Source of the DNA: Pontixanthobacter luteolus | GTDB lineage: Bacteria; Pseudomonadota; Alphaproteobacteria; Sphingomonadales; Sphingomonadaceae | DNA: 64,000 bases | Direction: 5' to 3' | Assembly (NCBI RefSeq): GCF_009828095.1 | Contig: NZ_WTYP01000001.1 | Span: 558,001 to 622,000 of the forward strand | Shown: in pieces, positions 9,750 to 19,269 of the stretch | Position numbering within the stretch: position 1 is the stretch's first letter | Layout of the letters: every line of letters begins with the position of its first letter | Program-made: the position numbers and the translations under genes | Notes under the pieces: model-generated | What the model saw: only the letters and a program-made list of their open reading frames with translations | What the model was told of the DNA's origin: nothing | The model's database searches: none

Positions 9750-11384
9750 GTGCACAGGCTCGAAATTCTGAACAAGGCGGCAGTGTCCGCCAATGAGGCT
9801 GCCAGCCCCGCTGCCAATGCGCGGCGCAGGGTGAATGCGGCCATGCTGGGCGGTGCGGCGCTGGCCGCGATGTGCTGTCCCGCTGCGGCTCTGGCGCAGG
9901 AGGCGGTTGAGCTTCCGCAAGGGACGCAGGCAGCGCCCGAACAGTTCGAAGTAACGCCCTCCGCCGAAATCGGCGCGGCGTGCGGGACCGGCGCAGGCTT
10001 GCAAATTGGCGCTGGCGGCGGATTGGGGCAGACGCTCTGCCCGTATGCCGACACCTCGGCCGGGCTGGATGTCGCGAGCCGCTTTGACTTGCCCGGCGGC
10101 GATATCCGCGTGAGTGCCGCGTTCGCCCGCGGAACCGACGAAAGCCTCACGCTCGACCGGCAGATGCAGTCATACCGCCCAGGCTTCGTGCGCGAAGGCA
10201 CGCTGGCTTCGCTGGGCATGAAAAGCTCGCTGTTTGACGAAAACCTCAAGATCGAAAGCGAAATCGGGTGGAGCCGCAATTGGGAAACCCCGATCGCTGC
10301 CACCGTGCTGAGCCCGGCGCGTGAGAACCAGGCGACCGGATTTGCTCAGGCGCACAAGATCGATGCAAAGCTGATCGACGGGCGCAAACTGGGCTGGACG
10401 GTTTCCGCCGAAATGCGCCGGGCGAGCGATGACTACCGCCTCGACCACGTATCACGCTTTGACCGGCTGTTCGCCGCGCCGGGCTCGAGCGACCGGTTAC
10501 GCACCACATTCCGCGCTGGCGATGTCAAGGTGAAGGCGTCGTTCAATTCCAGCCGGTTCCAGTTCACCCGCTCGCAAAGCAGGAAGCTGAGCCTGAGTTA
10601 TGCCGGTGTCGGAATAGGCTTTTCGCAAAGCGACCGCGCTTCGATCCCGAATGAATTTGTCACGATTTCGCAGTCGCGTTCGCGCTCGCAGCGGATCAAT
10701 CTGGAATTCGACCTCTATAGCGCGGCACCGCTGCTGGCGATGGAGGACACCGGGTTTAAGTCGCTCCTGCCCAAGCATTTTTCGGTTGGTTTCGAAACCC
10801 GGCACGGCATGCGTTTCGGCTCTGCCTCGCCAGCGACATCGGTTCGCAAAAGCCTGGACGTAATGGGCCTGTGGACGACGCCAATCGGCGATAGCCTGGT
10901 CAACTTCACTTCGGAAAATACCGCCGACCAATTGCGCGGCGATAGCAGCAGCACACAGTTTTTGGTCTCTCACAGCTTCAATCTGGGTGATTGGGCCATC
11001 TCCGGCGATGCCTTGGTGGTGGATCAGCGATCTTCAGTGGGTTCCGGGGACCAGAGCGCATTCTACAGCGCCAGCGCTTCTTACCGAAGTAAGGGCGGGC
11101 CGAAAGTGGAATTGCGTTTGGGGCAGGATCAGCTGCAATTCGGCGATGGCGGAAATGATTTTACGCTGAGAGATAGCAGCGTTCAGGCCGAATTGCGCAT
11201 CGACATGTCACCTGTCCTGCAGCGCAGATTGCAGCGTGATGATATGCATCTCGCGCTGGAGATGCAGGTCAACCTGAACAGTTCGGACTATGAAGTTCGC
11301 TATCTTGACGAGGTGATCGACGCCGGGAGCGACGGGTTCAGCCGCAAGGGAGTGATGCTCACTTTCGCAATGGATTTGCGATAG
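9750..11384 (+). CDS. Exported hypothetical protein, probable outer-membrane beta-rich protein
   Basis: 544 residues from a GTG start. A signal region with RRR followed by a hydrophobic stretch (AAMLGGAALAAMCC) ends at ALAQEA near residue 50; an internal ATG at 9843 would give a shorter signal and is a possible alternative start. The mature protein is rich in Ser, Asp and amphipathic strands and ends in a strand-like VMLTFAMDLR, as in outer-membrane barrels, although the final residue is not aromatic. No domain is recognised. It is convergent with rlpA. Confidence 0.65.
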   Translation: MHRLEILNKAAVSANEAASPAANARRRVNAAMLGGAALAAMCCPAAALAQEAVELPQGTQAAPEQFEVTPSAEIGAACGTGAGLQIGAGGGLGQTLCPYADTSAGLDVASRFDLPGGDIRVSAAFARGTDESLTLDRQMQSYRPGFVREGTLASLGMKSSLFDENLKIESEIGWSRNWETPIAATVLSPARENQATGFAQAHKIDAKLIDGRKLGWTVSAEMRRASDDYRLDHVSRFDRLFAAPGSSDRLRTTFRAGDVKVKASFNSSRFQFTRSQSRKLSLSYAGVGIGFSQSDRASIPNEFVTISQSRSRSQRINLEFDLYSAAPLLAMEDTGFKSLLPKHFSVGFETRHGMRFGSASPATSVRKSLDVMGLWTTPIGDSLVNFTSENTADQLRGDSSSTQFLVSHSFNLGDWAISGDALVVDQRSSVGSGDQSAFYSASASYRSKGGPKVELRLGQDQLQFGDGGNDFTLRDSSVQAELRIDMSPVLQRRLQRDDMHLALEMQVNLNSSDYEVRYLDEVIDAGSDGFSRKGVMLTFAMDLR

Positions 11385-11395
11385 CCTGGCGAGGC

Positions 11396-11947
11396 TTAAG
11401 GATTCAGAACTTCCAGTTCCACGGTACCGTGTCCCCGTTTGATGAGGCCGATCTCCGTCGCTGCAGCACGGCTGAGATCAATCGTTCTGCTACGTGCGAA
11501 GGGCCCTCGGTCGTTTATCCGGACGGTGACTGACTTGCCATTTCGAGGGTTTGTTACGCGCACCTCGGTCCCAAAAGGCAACGTTCGGTGCGCGGCTGTG
11601 AGAGCGTTCATGTTGAAGCGTTCGCCATTGGCTGTCTTGCGGCCATGAAAGCGACGTCCGTAATAGGATGCAACGCCCGAACCAAGGGAACGTGCGTCCT
11701 TCGCTTCCTCTATCTCTAGCGGCGGGTCGATTTGAGTGAGGTCAACCACGTTGCCTGATGGGTCGGGTGCTGGCGGGAGGTCTTCGAAGCGGGCGAAGCG
11801 ATCTTCGAAGATCTCGTCGGAGACCGGGGAGAAACCCGGGTCGGCCATTGCCGGGCCGCCGAGCGAACCACAAACCGTCAAGGCGGTGACGAGCGATGCC
11901 GCGATGAAGCGGCCGGCGGCGCTCTTCTTTATCAGAACCCTCTGCAT
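11396..11947 (-). CDS. rlpA: RlpA-family septal ring lytic transglycosylase-like protein
   Basis: 183 residues: signal peptide (about 1-35), a linker, then a double-psi beta-barrel domain. RlpA landmarks are present: [35 protein letters not shown] and VRINDRGPF, with the catalytic-type Asp in NDRGP. In Pseudomonas RlpA cleaves naked glycan strands at the septum; the SPOR domain that targets it there is absent, so this is the short form. It lies downstream of argG on the same strand, separated by a 719-nt gap. Confidence 0.9.
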   Translation of the reverse strand: MQRVLIKKSAAGRFIAASLVTALTVCGSLGGPAMADPGFSPVSDEIFEDRFARFEDLPPAPDPSGNVVDLTQIDPPLEIEEAKDARSLGSGVASYYGRRFHGRKTANGERFNMNALTAAHRTLPFGTEVRVTNPRNGKSVTVRINDRGPFARSRTIDLSRAAATEIGLIKRGHGTVELEVLNP

Positions 11948-12049
11948 GTGGGGCTTTTACACTGCAGCGAATACCAAATCTGCCTCAAAACAGGCAATTT
12001 GTCGCGTTTTGGGCTCCATCCGGCGACTCTTGGCAGCCCGAAAAGCAAA

Positions 12050-12075
12050 TGGGGCCGGTATTGCTACCGACCCCA
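12050..12075 (-). terminator. Possible terminator hairpin in the rlpA-argG gap
   Basis: TGGGGTCGGTA, a 4-nt loop and TACCGGCCCCA on the minus strand: an 11-bp stem with one non-Watson-Crick pair, then a loosely T-rich tail (TTTGCTTTTC). It would end transcription arriving from argG or from an unrecognised gene in the gap. Confidence 0.4.
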
Positions 12076-12603
12076 CTCTTACCGAAGCGTGGGCTTTCCT
12101 GATGACCGGTCTTGCGACCTATCTTCTGGAAAGCACTTGGCCTCCGATGTTTTCCCGGACCTACTTTCAGCCTTCCGGCCTGCCTTCGGTTCGGTTCTGT
12201 CACCGGCGCTCGCACCGGCATCCGGTTCCTTCCGATTTCGCATTCCATCCGAAGATCGTCTGCGTTTTCTTCCGGTTCCGCAGCCTTCAACCCCATAATG
12301 GTTCGCCATCTCAAACGAGAATACCTTTGCCGAAGCTCTGGCATGCTCTTCGATTTTGAACCGGAGTTTCCGGCCCGCAGCGGCTTGCTATCGCGTCTCT
12401 TTCAAGCGGTGTACTTGCTTCCGGTCGAAACCTTCTGCAGGTATCCCTCAAGAGCCGCGCGGACAGTCGCCGCTACCTCAGAATGGTTTGAAATTTTCTT
12501 CGTTTTCAGGTCGTTAGACCGTCAACCGAGGAAGCTTTCTTGCCCTTCCGATGACTTAAAGCTGCTCCTCGAAAACGAGTCGCGCAAGAGATCAACGGCT
12601 GAG

Positions 12604-12650
12604 TTATCCACTTTGTCCAATATTCCCTGTGGACACGGGTGGAAAACTCA
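12604..12650. promoter_or_regulatory. Cluster of DnaA-box-like 9-mers
   Basis: TTATCCACT at 12604-12612 (one mismatch to TTATCCACA), GTGTCCACA on the minus strand at 12628-12636 (two mismatches) and TTTTCCACC on the minus strand near 12639-12647 (two mismatches). Close spacing is suggestive, but the surrounding genes are not the usual oriC neighbours. Confidence 0.25.
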
Positions 12651-12666
12651 ACAGCTCGTCGCAAGT

Positions 12667-13881
12667 TTACCTGTCTCGCTTGGCGAGCAACCGCAAACGC
12701 AGCGCGTTCAGCCTGATGAAGCCTTCGGCGTCCTGCTGGTTATAGGCGCCGGCATCGTCTTCAAACGTGACGTGCCGTTCCGAATACAGCGAGTTCGGAG
12801 ATTTCCGGCCGACAACGTCTGCGTTGCCCTTGTAGAGTTTGATGCGAACGGTGCCGCTGACTTTTTCCTGGCTGAGGTCGATTGCCGCCTGCAGCATCTC
12901 GCGCTCGGGACTGAACCAGAAACCGTTATAGATCAGCTCTGCATATTTCGGCATCAGCTCGTCTTTCAGGTGGGCTGCGCCGCGATCCAGAGTGATCTGT
13001 TCGATACCCCGGTGGGCACGTGCGTAGATTTCGCCGCCCGGCGTTTCGTACATCCCGCGTGACTTCATGCCGACAAACCGGTTTTCGACCAGGTCGAGCC
13101 GGCCAACACCGTGTTTGCGGCCGAGATCGTTCAGTGCGGTCAGCAATGTAGCCGGGCTCATCGCCTCGCCATTCAGTGCCACGCCATCGCCGGCTTCGAA
13201 GTCGATCGTGATGTATTTCGGAGTGTCCGGCGCGTTTTCCGGATTGTCGGTCCGCGAATAGACGTAGTCGGGTGTTTCCTCCCACGGATCTTCCAGCACT
13301 TTGCCTTCCGACGAAGTGTGAAGCAAGTTCGCATCGGTGGAGAAGGGGCTTTCGCCGCGCTTGTCCTGCGGAACCTTGATCTGGTGCTTTTCTGCCCATG
13401 CGATGAGCGCGGTCCGGCTGGCCAGATCCCATTCGCGCCACGGAGCGATTACAGTGATGTCGGGATCAAGAGCATATGCGCTCAGTTCGAAACGCACCTG
13501 ATCGTTGCCTTTTCCGGTCGCACCGTGGGCGATCGCATCAGCGCCGGTTTCACGTGCGATTTCGATCAGACGCTTCGAAATCAGAGGGCGCGCGATGCTG
13601 GTGCCAAGCAGATAATCCCCTTCGTAGCGGGCATTGGCGCGCATCATCGGGAAAACGAAGTCGCGCACGAATTCTTCGCGCAGGTCTTCGATAAAGATAT
13701 GCTTGTCGGGGATGCCCATCGCACGGGCTTTTTCGCGGGCCGGTTCGATTTCCTCACCCTGTCCGAGATCGGCTGTAAAGGTAACCACTTCGCAGCCACG
13801 CTCAACTTCCAGCCATTTGGCAATTACGCTGGTGTCGAGGCCGCCACTATAGGCCAGAACCACTTTTTTTACGTCGGACAT
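12667..13881 (-). CDS. argG: Argininosuccinate synthase
   Basis: Joins citrulline and aspartate with ATP to form argininosuccinate, the penultimate step of arginine synthesis. 404 residues, the standard length. The ATP-pyrophosphatase loop YSGGLDTSV sits at residues 10-18, followed by [10 protein letters not shown]. The middle includes [15 protein letters not shown], which binds citrulline and aspartate, and the C-terminus has the family's [13 protein letters not shown]. Convergent and divergent neighbours make it a single-gene transcription unit. Confidence 0.98.
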   Translation of the reverse strand: MSDVKKVVLAYSGGLDTSVIAKWLEVERGCEVVTFTADLGQGEEIEPAREKARAMGIPDKHIFIEDLREEFVRDFVFPMMRANARYEGDYLLGTSIARPLISKRLIEIARETGADAIAHGATGKGNDQVRFELSAYALDPDITVIAPWREWDLASRTALIAWAEKHQIKVPQDKRGESPFSTDANLLHTSSEGKVLEDPWEETPDYVYSRTDNPENAPDTPKYITIDFEAGDGVALNGEAMSPATLLTALNDLGRKHGVGRLDLVENRFVGMKSRGMYETPGGEIYARAHRGIEQITLDRGAAHLKDELMPKYAELIYNGFWFSPEREMLQAAIDLSQEKVSGTVRIKLYKGNADVVGRKSPNSLYSERHVTFEDDAGAYNQQDAEGFIRLNALRLRLLAKRDR

Positions 13882-14225
13882 TGTTCAACCTTCATGCAAT
13901 TTGGGCTGGCGGGTATCAGCCCCGCCACCGCGCTGCAATGAAGAAGCGCTAAGGGCGGGTGAAGCTATGGGGCCATGCGCTTTCGATCGCCACAAATCCA
14001 ACAGCTTGGAACACATGGAACACAGTCCAGAAGCAAGTTTCCCACCGCTGCGCGCACTCGTGATCTGCAATCTGAATGGCTTGGCGGAGACGGCATTGCT
14101 GAAGGTGTTAGCGCAGGACATACGCTGCACGTATCGCCTTGATCAGGAGTAGGAAAACCGGATTTGCTTGCTATATCCCGCGGTGCGCTGCGGAATTGTT
14201 GGCGCGCCAGAGGGGGTTTAAGCAT
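13882..14225. other. 344-nt divergent region between argG and an acyltransferase gene
   Basis: Contains the promoter side of argG, the interspersed repeat copy B, and a G-rich ribosome binding site (GAGGGGG) before the acyltransferase ATG at 14226. No reliable coding frame is seen. Confidence 0.5.
13998..14028 (-). repeat. Interspersed 31-nt repeat, copy B
   Basis: On the minus strand reads GGACTGTGTTCCATGTGTTC and on to AAGCTGTTGG, two mismatches from copy A over 31 nt. Located between divergent genes, 117 nt upstream of argG. Confidence 0.65.
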
Positions 14226-15560
14226 ATGGCGGGACTTTGGGCCAGGGCGCGGGCGATGGCCGAGCAGGCACCGCCTGAACGCAACCGATATGTCGATTTC
14301 CTGCGGGCGTTCTCTATTCTGGCAGTCGTGATCGGACATTGGCTGGTTGCGGCACCGTATCTTGATGAAAGCGGAGCGGTGCAGGGCGGCCATTTGCTGG
14401 GCATCTTGCCGTGGAGCCAGTGGTTGACCTGGGGTTTTCAGGTCATGCCGATCTTCTTCCTCGTTGGCGGATATTCCAATGGAGTCAGCTGGGCCGCGAC
14501 CCGCGCGAAAAACGGTCACTATTCGGATTGGTTCGCCAGCCGCGTGCAGCGCCTGATCAATCCCGTGTTTCCGGTCTTGCTGGTCTGGGGCATTATCGCG
14601 TTTTTCGGCACGCAATTGGGAATCGAGCGCGCGATTGTCCGAATGGCGACCGAACTGGCGCTGATCCCTGTGTGGTTTCTGGCGGTTTATCTGCTGGTGA
14701 CCGCCTTGGCGCCGCTCACATATGCGTTCTGGCGCAAGGCGAGATTGTGGAGCTTTGCGTGGTTGGCGGCGTGCGCTGCACTGATCGATATTCTCACGCT
14801 GTTCTACGGCGTGCCCTATGTCAATTTCCTGAACTTCCTGTTCGTTTGGGTGGGAATCCACCAACTCGGTTATGCCTGGCGCGAGGGCCGGTTCGACAGC
14901 AGGGCCACGGCGCTTTTGTGGTTCCTTGGCGGGTTGGCGCTGCTCTTGCTGCTCGTTGGCATTGGCCCGTATCCGGTCGCGATGATCGGGGTTCCCGGGG
15001 CGGAAATTACCAATTCGATGCCGCCCACAATCGCTTTGATGGCGCTTGGTATCATGCAGACGGGCCTCGCGCTTTCTTTCGAAAAGCCCGCACGGCGGAT
15101 GCTTGATAGAATTGGCATCTGGACCGGGGTGGTCCTGATGAACGGGATGATCATGAGCATCTATCTGTGGCATCTGACCGCATTTGTGCTGGTGATGATT
15201 GCTGCCTGGCTAATGGGCGGGGTTGGGCTCGGCGTTGAACCCGGCACCGCAGATTGGTGGCTGGCACGGCCAATCTGGTTTGCCCTCTATATTGTGGTGA
15301 CGCTGCCGCTGATCATGATTTTCGTCAGGTTCGAACGGGGTAGTGGGCCGGCCAAGCGGGATTATCCGGTGCCGCACTGGCGGCTGGTCCTGGGGCTCTT
15401 GTTGATCTGCCTTGGTCTGGCGATGACCGCAGCGATCAGCATCGCCAGCCCGGATGGTGTGACCGGGGTCAGGCTGTGGGCGGTGGCCCTGCCATTTCTG
15501 GGCGCGGCTTTCGTCGGTTTCGGACCCGTCTACCGGATGGTCAAACGAACCGGAGCGTGA
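14226..15560 (+). CDS. Acyltransferase family 3 membrane protein
   Basis: 444 residues from the ATG at 14226, chosen for its upstream GAGGGGG and because the family's hallmark follows soon after (NRYVDFLRAFSILAVVIGHWL region, with the conserved Arg-Ala and catalytic His). About ten hydrophobic helices follow, with the long periplasmic and cytoplasmic loops usual in the family. Such proteins O-acylate sugars of polysaccharides, lipids or glycosides. Substrate unknown. A second, unrelated-looking acyltransferase-3 gene is convergent and ends only a few bases away. Confidence 0.88.
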   Translation: MAGLWARARAMAEQAPPERNRYVDFLRAFSILAVVIGHWLVAAPYLDESGAVQGGHLLGILPWSQWLTWGFQVMPIFFLVGGYSNGVSWAATRAKNGHYSDWFASRVQRLINPVFPVLLVWGIIAFFGTQLGIERAIVRMATELALIPVWFLAVYLLVTALAPLTYAFWRKARLWSFAWLAACAALIDILTLFYGVPYVNFLNFLFVWVGIHQLGYAWREGRFDSRATALLWFLGGLALLLLLVGIGPYPVAMIGVPGAEITNSMPPTIALMALGIMQTGLALSFEKPARRMLDRIGIWTGVVLMNGMIMSIYLWHLTAFVLVMIAAWLMGGVGLGVEPGTADWWLARPIWFALYIVVTLPLIMIFVRFERGSGPAKRDYPVPHWRLVLGLLLICLGLAMTAAISIASPDGVTGVRLWAVALPFLGAAFVGFGPVYRMVKRTGA

Positions 15561-15562
15561 TC

Positions 15563-16522
15563 TCAGGCAGCTGAATTCGCTAGCCCGGACCGCGTCCGGT
15601 ATCGCCGTTGCAGGGCATCTAGCCCCATCGTGAGAAAACGCCGGGCATTTCGGTCATAGAAGCGTTCGAGCAGCCATGCCGCGATGACGCATCCCGCCAG
15701 AACCCAGATGGTTGCAACCTGATATTGCTGCGCCAGGCGGAGCAACGGGAAGTGAATGACGTAGAATGCGTATGACATCGAACCGAGCCAGATGGCCGAT
15801 TTGGCTTCTGGTACCTGAATGTTGGCACCCAGTATCGTAATTGCCGGAAATACGAAAAATATGGCGATAAGGTCGGGCATGATTGAGCCAGCCGGCATCA
15901 TCAGGAATGGGACAGGCGGCAGGGCGAGCGCATAACCCCAGCCACTGGTTCTGATCCTCTCAGGCTTGAAGAACGCGCCAATTCCAACCCCAAGGGTGAA
16001 ACCGAACATCACCCGCGCCACACCGGGCCAGAACGTTTCCCACCGAAATCCAAGATTGGCGTCGCCATGGAACTGCACGCTGGATGCAAGCGCAATGGCC
16101 CCGATCAGCACAAACGCAATGCCGATGGGTTTGCCAAACCGGAAGAGCAGGGCGAACGCGATGCTGGCGAACACCTCTAGCAGAAGCGACCAAAGCACGA
16201 CGTTTTCGAAATAGAGCAGATTCGTCCCGGTCGGAACCAGCAGCAAGACCCACCACGACCCGCCTTTGACGAGCAGCCCGATCGCCGCGCCCGCCAGCAT
16301 CAGCGGATACAGGCGAATTATCCGGCGAATAATAAAATCACCGATCTGATTCCAGTCCCCGAGGCGGTCCGAATAGGCCCGATAAAGCACGAATCCGCTC
16401 AACATGAAGAACAGATCAACCGCCAGATATCCGCGCGGAACCACTCGCTCTGCATGGAAAAGCAGCACGGCTATCGCGGCGAGACCGCGAAATAAATCAA
16501 GGGTGACAAACCTTTGCGGCAA
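15563..16522 (-). CDS. Acyltransferase family 3 (OafA/YrhL-like) membrane protein
   Basis: 319 residues from a TTG start; no in-frame ATG gives a better N-terminus and GAGGAAAG lies about 10 nt upstream. The hallmark RFVTLDLFRGLAAIAVLLFH starts at residue 4 with the catalytic-type His, followed by YLAVDLFFMLSGFVL, the second conserved helix of OafA-type proteins. About ten membrane helices, no C-terminal SGNH domain. Probably acetylates a surface glycan. Its stop is 2-3 nt from that of the convergent acyltransferase gene. Confidence 0.9.
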   Translation of the reverse strand: MPQRFVTLDLFRGLAAIAVLLFHAERVVPRGYLAVDLFFMLSGFVLYRAYSDRLGDWNQIGDFIIRRIIRLYPLMLAGAAIGLLVKGGSWWVLLLVPTGTNLLYFENVVLWSLLLEVFASIAFALLFRFGKPIGIAFVLIGAIALASSVQFHGDANLGFRWETFWPGVARVMFGFTLGVGIGAFFKPERIRTSGWGYALALPPVPFLMMPAGSIMPDLIAIFFVFPAITILGANIQVPEAKSAIWLGSMSYAFYVIHFPLLRLAQQYQVATIWVLAGCVIAAWLLERFYDRNARRFLTMGLDALQRRYRTRSGLANSAA

Positions 16523-16627
16523 GTGAACCGACTTTCCTCATGCGACCTGTTATACGAGCGCTTTTTTCAGCCGGCACATTTGGGGCCTGGCTGCGGCTCG
16601 AGTGATTTCAGGAGTAGCCGGTCTTAG

Positions 16628-17905
16628 TTAATTTTCCGCATTGGGAAGGGCGCGGGCAGGCTGGGTCAGCAACGCGCTTTCGGCCTGAGCCATGTAATCG
16701 CGGGTCAGCGGCAATGCATGGCGGCTACGGCAAAACTGGACCTGGTAATTGCACATCCCGCCGCCCTCGAACGCAGCGGTGGCACCGGATAGGTAAAACA
16801 ACCACATGCGAAGAAAGCGCTCGTCATACATCTGGGTAATGCGGTCGCGGTTCTGCAGGCACCGCGCATACCATTCGCGCAAAGTCTTGGCATAATGAAG
16901 GCGCAGCGTCTCGATGTCGCTCGCGATCAGGCGGTATTTCTCGCTTGCCGCCAGGGTTTCGGACAAGGCCGGGATATAACCGCCAGGAAAGATGTATTTG
17001 CGCGTGAAAGCATCGGTGACCCCAGGGCCGCCCATGCGTCCGATAGTATGCAGCAGCATCACGCCATCGGCCTTGAGCAGGTTCGCGCAGCAGCGGAAAA
17101 ACGTGTCGAATTGCGGCCGCCCGACATGTTCGAACATTCCGACTGAAACGATCCGGTCGTATTTCTTGCCCCGTTTCGGCAATGTCCGGTAATCCGCCAG
17201 CTCGAAAGTGACCAGGTCTTTGACCCCTGCCTGTGCAGCCCGCAGTTTTGCAAGCTCCAGCTGCTCCTCGCTCAGCGTGATCCCGCGCACATAGACATTC
17301 GCGTGACTGGCCAGATAGATTGCCATTCCGCCCCAGCCGCAACCGATGTCGAGCACTTCCTGACCGGGCGACAGGGCAAGTTTCGAGGCAATGTGAGCCA
17401 GCTTGGCGGTCTGAGCCTCGTCCAAGGTCATGTCGTCCGATGGCCAATAGGCGCAGCTGTATTGCATATGTTGCTGGTCGAGCATCAGTTGGTAAAGGTC
17501 GTTGCCGATATCGTAATGATGCGCTGCATTGCGCTTCGCAGCACCTGACCCGTTCAGCGATTCCATTGCGAAACCGAGCCTGTTGCGCAGGCGCCGCAAA
17601 GTGCTTGGCCTGCCCAAAGCCCCGCCGCGATCCCATGGTGCATTCGCGCGCAGCAATTGGACAAGGCCCATTATGTCACCGCGGTCCACATTCATGCGTC
17701 CGGCCATGAATGCTTCGGCAGCGCCGAGACGGGGATCAACGATAATGTCACGCGGCACCTTATGATCGGTCAGATGGATCGCGATGTCGGGGTAGTCAGG
17801 GTTGAGCTGGCCGAAACTGGCAGTATCTTGGTCGGCAAAGGTCACGTCCAGCCGCCCCACGGTCACGCTCTTGTTCAGAAAGGCGGTCATCAACTTCTTC
17901 GACAT
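16628..17905 (-). CDS. cfa: Cyclopropane-fatty-acyl-phospholipid synthase family SAM methyltransferase
   Basis: 425 residues. N-terminal lipid-binding-like domain (about 1-130), then a class I SAM-binding fold with VLDIGCGWGGMAIYLA (about 190-205), followed by FEHVG and the C-terminal YMAQAESALL. Family enzymes transfer a methylene from SAM to cis double bonds of membrane phospholipids, often in stationary phase or acid stress. Related enzymes of the same family methylate other lipids, so the exact product is not certain. Monocistronic; the next gene upstream is divergent. Confidence 0.92.
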   Translation of the reverse strand: MSKKLMTAFLNKSVTVGRLDVTFADQDTASFGQLNPDYPDIAIHLTDHKVPRDIIVDPRLGAAEAFMAGRMNVDRGDIMGLVQLLRANAPWDRGGALGRPSTLRRLRNRLGFAMESLNGSGAAKRNAAHHYDIGNDLYQLMLDQQHMQYSCAYWPSDDMTLDEAQTAKLAHIASKLALSPGQEVLDIGCGWGGMAIYLASHANVYVRGITLSEEQLELAKLRAAQAGVKDLVTFELADYRTLPKRGKKYDRIVSVGMFEHVGRPQFDTFFRCCANLLKADGVMLLHTIGRMGGPGVTDAFTRKYIFPGGYIPALSETLAASEKYRLIASDIETLRLHYAKTLREWYARCLQNRDRITQMYDERFLRMWLFYLSGATAAFEGGGMCNYQVQFCRSRHALPLTRDYMAQAESALLTQPARALPNAEN

Positions 17906-18074
17906 CGATGCGGATCCTTTGGCGGCGGCGCATTTGCTGTGATTTGAATGCGTTGGTTAACGCCGCAATCGATGTGCTGCGCTCCGGTCATTTACGTAGC
18001 CATCGTGTCCGGGAGGTAGGGGTTGCTGCAAATACTAGGCGCGCTACTCTGCCGAACGGGAAGAGGAGCAGGGA

Positions 18075-18512
18075 ATGAGCGACGCCAAAACCGCACCGAC
18101 CGATGTAGCGCCTGAAGAGTTCATCGCCGCAGTGCAGCCTGACGCGAAACAGGAAGATGCGAGGCGGCTGGACGAGATATTTCGCCGAGTTACGGGCGAA
18201 GCTCCGCGAATGTGGGGCCCGTCGATCATTGGCTATGGCAGTTACAGCACCAAGTATGCCAGCGGGCGCGATGTCACATGGATGCGGGCCGGGTTCAGTC
18301 CCCGCAAGGCAAAGCATTCGCTGTATCTGATGGGCGGTTACTGCGATGAGCAGGCCGGAAAACGCCGCGACGAACAGCTTGCGCGGCTGGGAAAACATTC
18401 GCGCGGCAAGAGCTGCCTTTACATCAACAAGCTGGCTGATGTGGACCTGAGCGTTCTGGAAGACATTATTGCAGAGGATTGGGCAGTCATGAACCGCCTC
18501 TATCCAGACTGA
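18075..18512 (+). CDS. DUF1801 domain-containing protein
   Basis: 145 residues of the YdhG-like fold: DEIFRRVTGEAPRMWGPSIIGYGSY, then the central KAKHSLYLMGGY and the C-terminal GKSCLYINKLADVDLSVL are family landmarks. No signal peptide, so cytoplasmic. The biochemical role of the family is unknown. The gene is convergent with the molybdoenzyme gene, with only 4 nt between the stop codons. Confidence 0.88.
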   Translation: MSDAKTAPTDVAPEEFIAAVQPDAKQEDARRLDEIFRRVTGEAPRMWGPSIIGYGSYSTKYASGRDVTWMRAGFSPRKAKHSLYLMGGYCDEQAGKRRDEQLARLGKHSRGKSCLYINKLADVDLSVLEDIIAEDWAVMNRLYPD

Positions 18513-18516
18513 CCGG

Positions 18517-19269
18517 TCAGATACCCGCGTACCACTGATATCCGGAGCGATCTTCCCAATAGCCGCCTTCGCCGTCGCCAATATCTTCGAGACTATCGAC
18601 CAGTTCGATCGCGGTAAGATACTTGGCGTGCTTGTAACCCAGCTGGCGTTCGATCCGCATCCTTAGCGGCGCGCCGTTTTTGACCGGCAGTGGCTCTCCA
18701 TTCAGCGCGTGTGCGACGATGGTTTGCGGGTGATAGGCATCGACCATGTCGACGCTCTCGTAATACCGGCTGCCCGCTAGCGTGTCCGCGCAGCGAAAGA
18801 CAACGAACTTCGCACTGTCCTGAACCCCGGCAGCCTCCAGTATCGTCGATAGCTGTGGGCCGGTCCATTCACCGATCGCGCTCCATCCCTCGACGCAGTC
18901 ATGGCGGGTGATCTGCGTCCTTTGCGGCAGACGGCGTATGTTATCGAGGCTGAGCGACATCGGGTGGTCCACCAGTCCGCGAACCTCAAGCCGCCAATCC
19001 GCGAAGCCGGTTTCAATTGCGGCCGCATATTCAGGCGTGTCGACGGTGCGTGATCCGTTGCCGCGAAAATTCGGCGAAATATCGGCTTTCGTATATTCGC
19101 GGGCGAGGGCCATCCTGTCTGATAGTGAGCGATGGATCTTGCGGTGCCATTTCTCGGCTGAATCGAGCATTGAACCGCCGATTTTGGTGTCGGCCACTTT
19201 CGAACAGGCGCCCAAAAACAACAGGCCCATTCCCGAGAGTACGCCGCGCCTGCCGATAGAACCGTTCAT
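18517..19269 (-). CDS. Periplasmic molybdopterin-dependent oxidoreductase, sulfite-oxidase fold
   Basis: 250 residues from the ATG at 19269, whose first bases overlap the stop of the cytochrome gene (ATGA). The N-terminus has a twin-arginine (IGRRGVLSGM) and a lipobox-like FLGAC, so it is probably exported folded and lipid-anchored. The catalytic fold is that of sulfite oxidase/MsrP: RHDCVEGWSAIGEWTG carries the molybdenum-ligating Cys, and RQLGYKHAKYL is the C-terminal signature. It probably takes or gives electrons through the adjacent b-type cytochrome. Substrate unknown: MsrP reduces methionine sulfoxide, sulfite oxidases oxidise sulfite. Confidence 0.88.
   Translation of the reverse strand: MNGSIGRRGVLSGMGLLFLGACSKVADTKIGGSMLDSAEKWHRKIHRSLSDRMALAREYTKADISPNFRGNGSRTVDTPEYAAAIETGFADWRLEVRGLVDHPMSLSLDNIRRLPQRTQITRHDCVEGWSAIGEWTGPQLSTILEAAGVQDSAKFVVFRCADTLAGSRYYESVDMVDAYHPQTIVAHALNGEPLPVKNGAPLRMRIERQLGYKHAKYLTAIELVDSLEDIGDGEGGYWEDRSGYQWYAGI

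Larger units (their letters stand above)
11948..12666. other. 719-nt region without a convincing gene between rlpA and argG
   Basis: Several overlapping short minus-strand frames exist. The tidiest runs 12309-12079 (76 codons, starts MANHYGVEGCG, very rich in Arg, Lys, Ser), ending 3 nt before a hairpin, but it has no good ribosome binding site and no recognised family. A second, startless minus-strand fragment at about 12400-12520 reads ISNHSEVAATVRAALEGY and looks protein-like, but is closed upstream by a stop. Close to argG is a cluster of DnaA-box-like sequences. The region could be a decayed gene or a structured RNA. Confidence 0.4.

Noticed and set aside
13965-15173. A 402-codon minus-strand frame opposite the first acyltransferase gene
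   Set aside because: His/Arg/Gln-rich shadow composition; the plus-strand membrane protein is clear.
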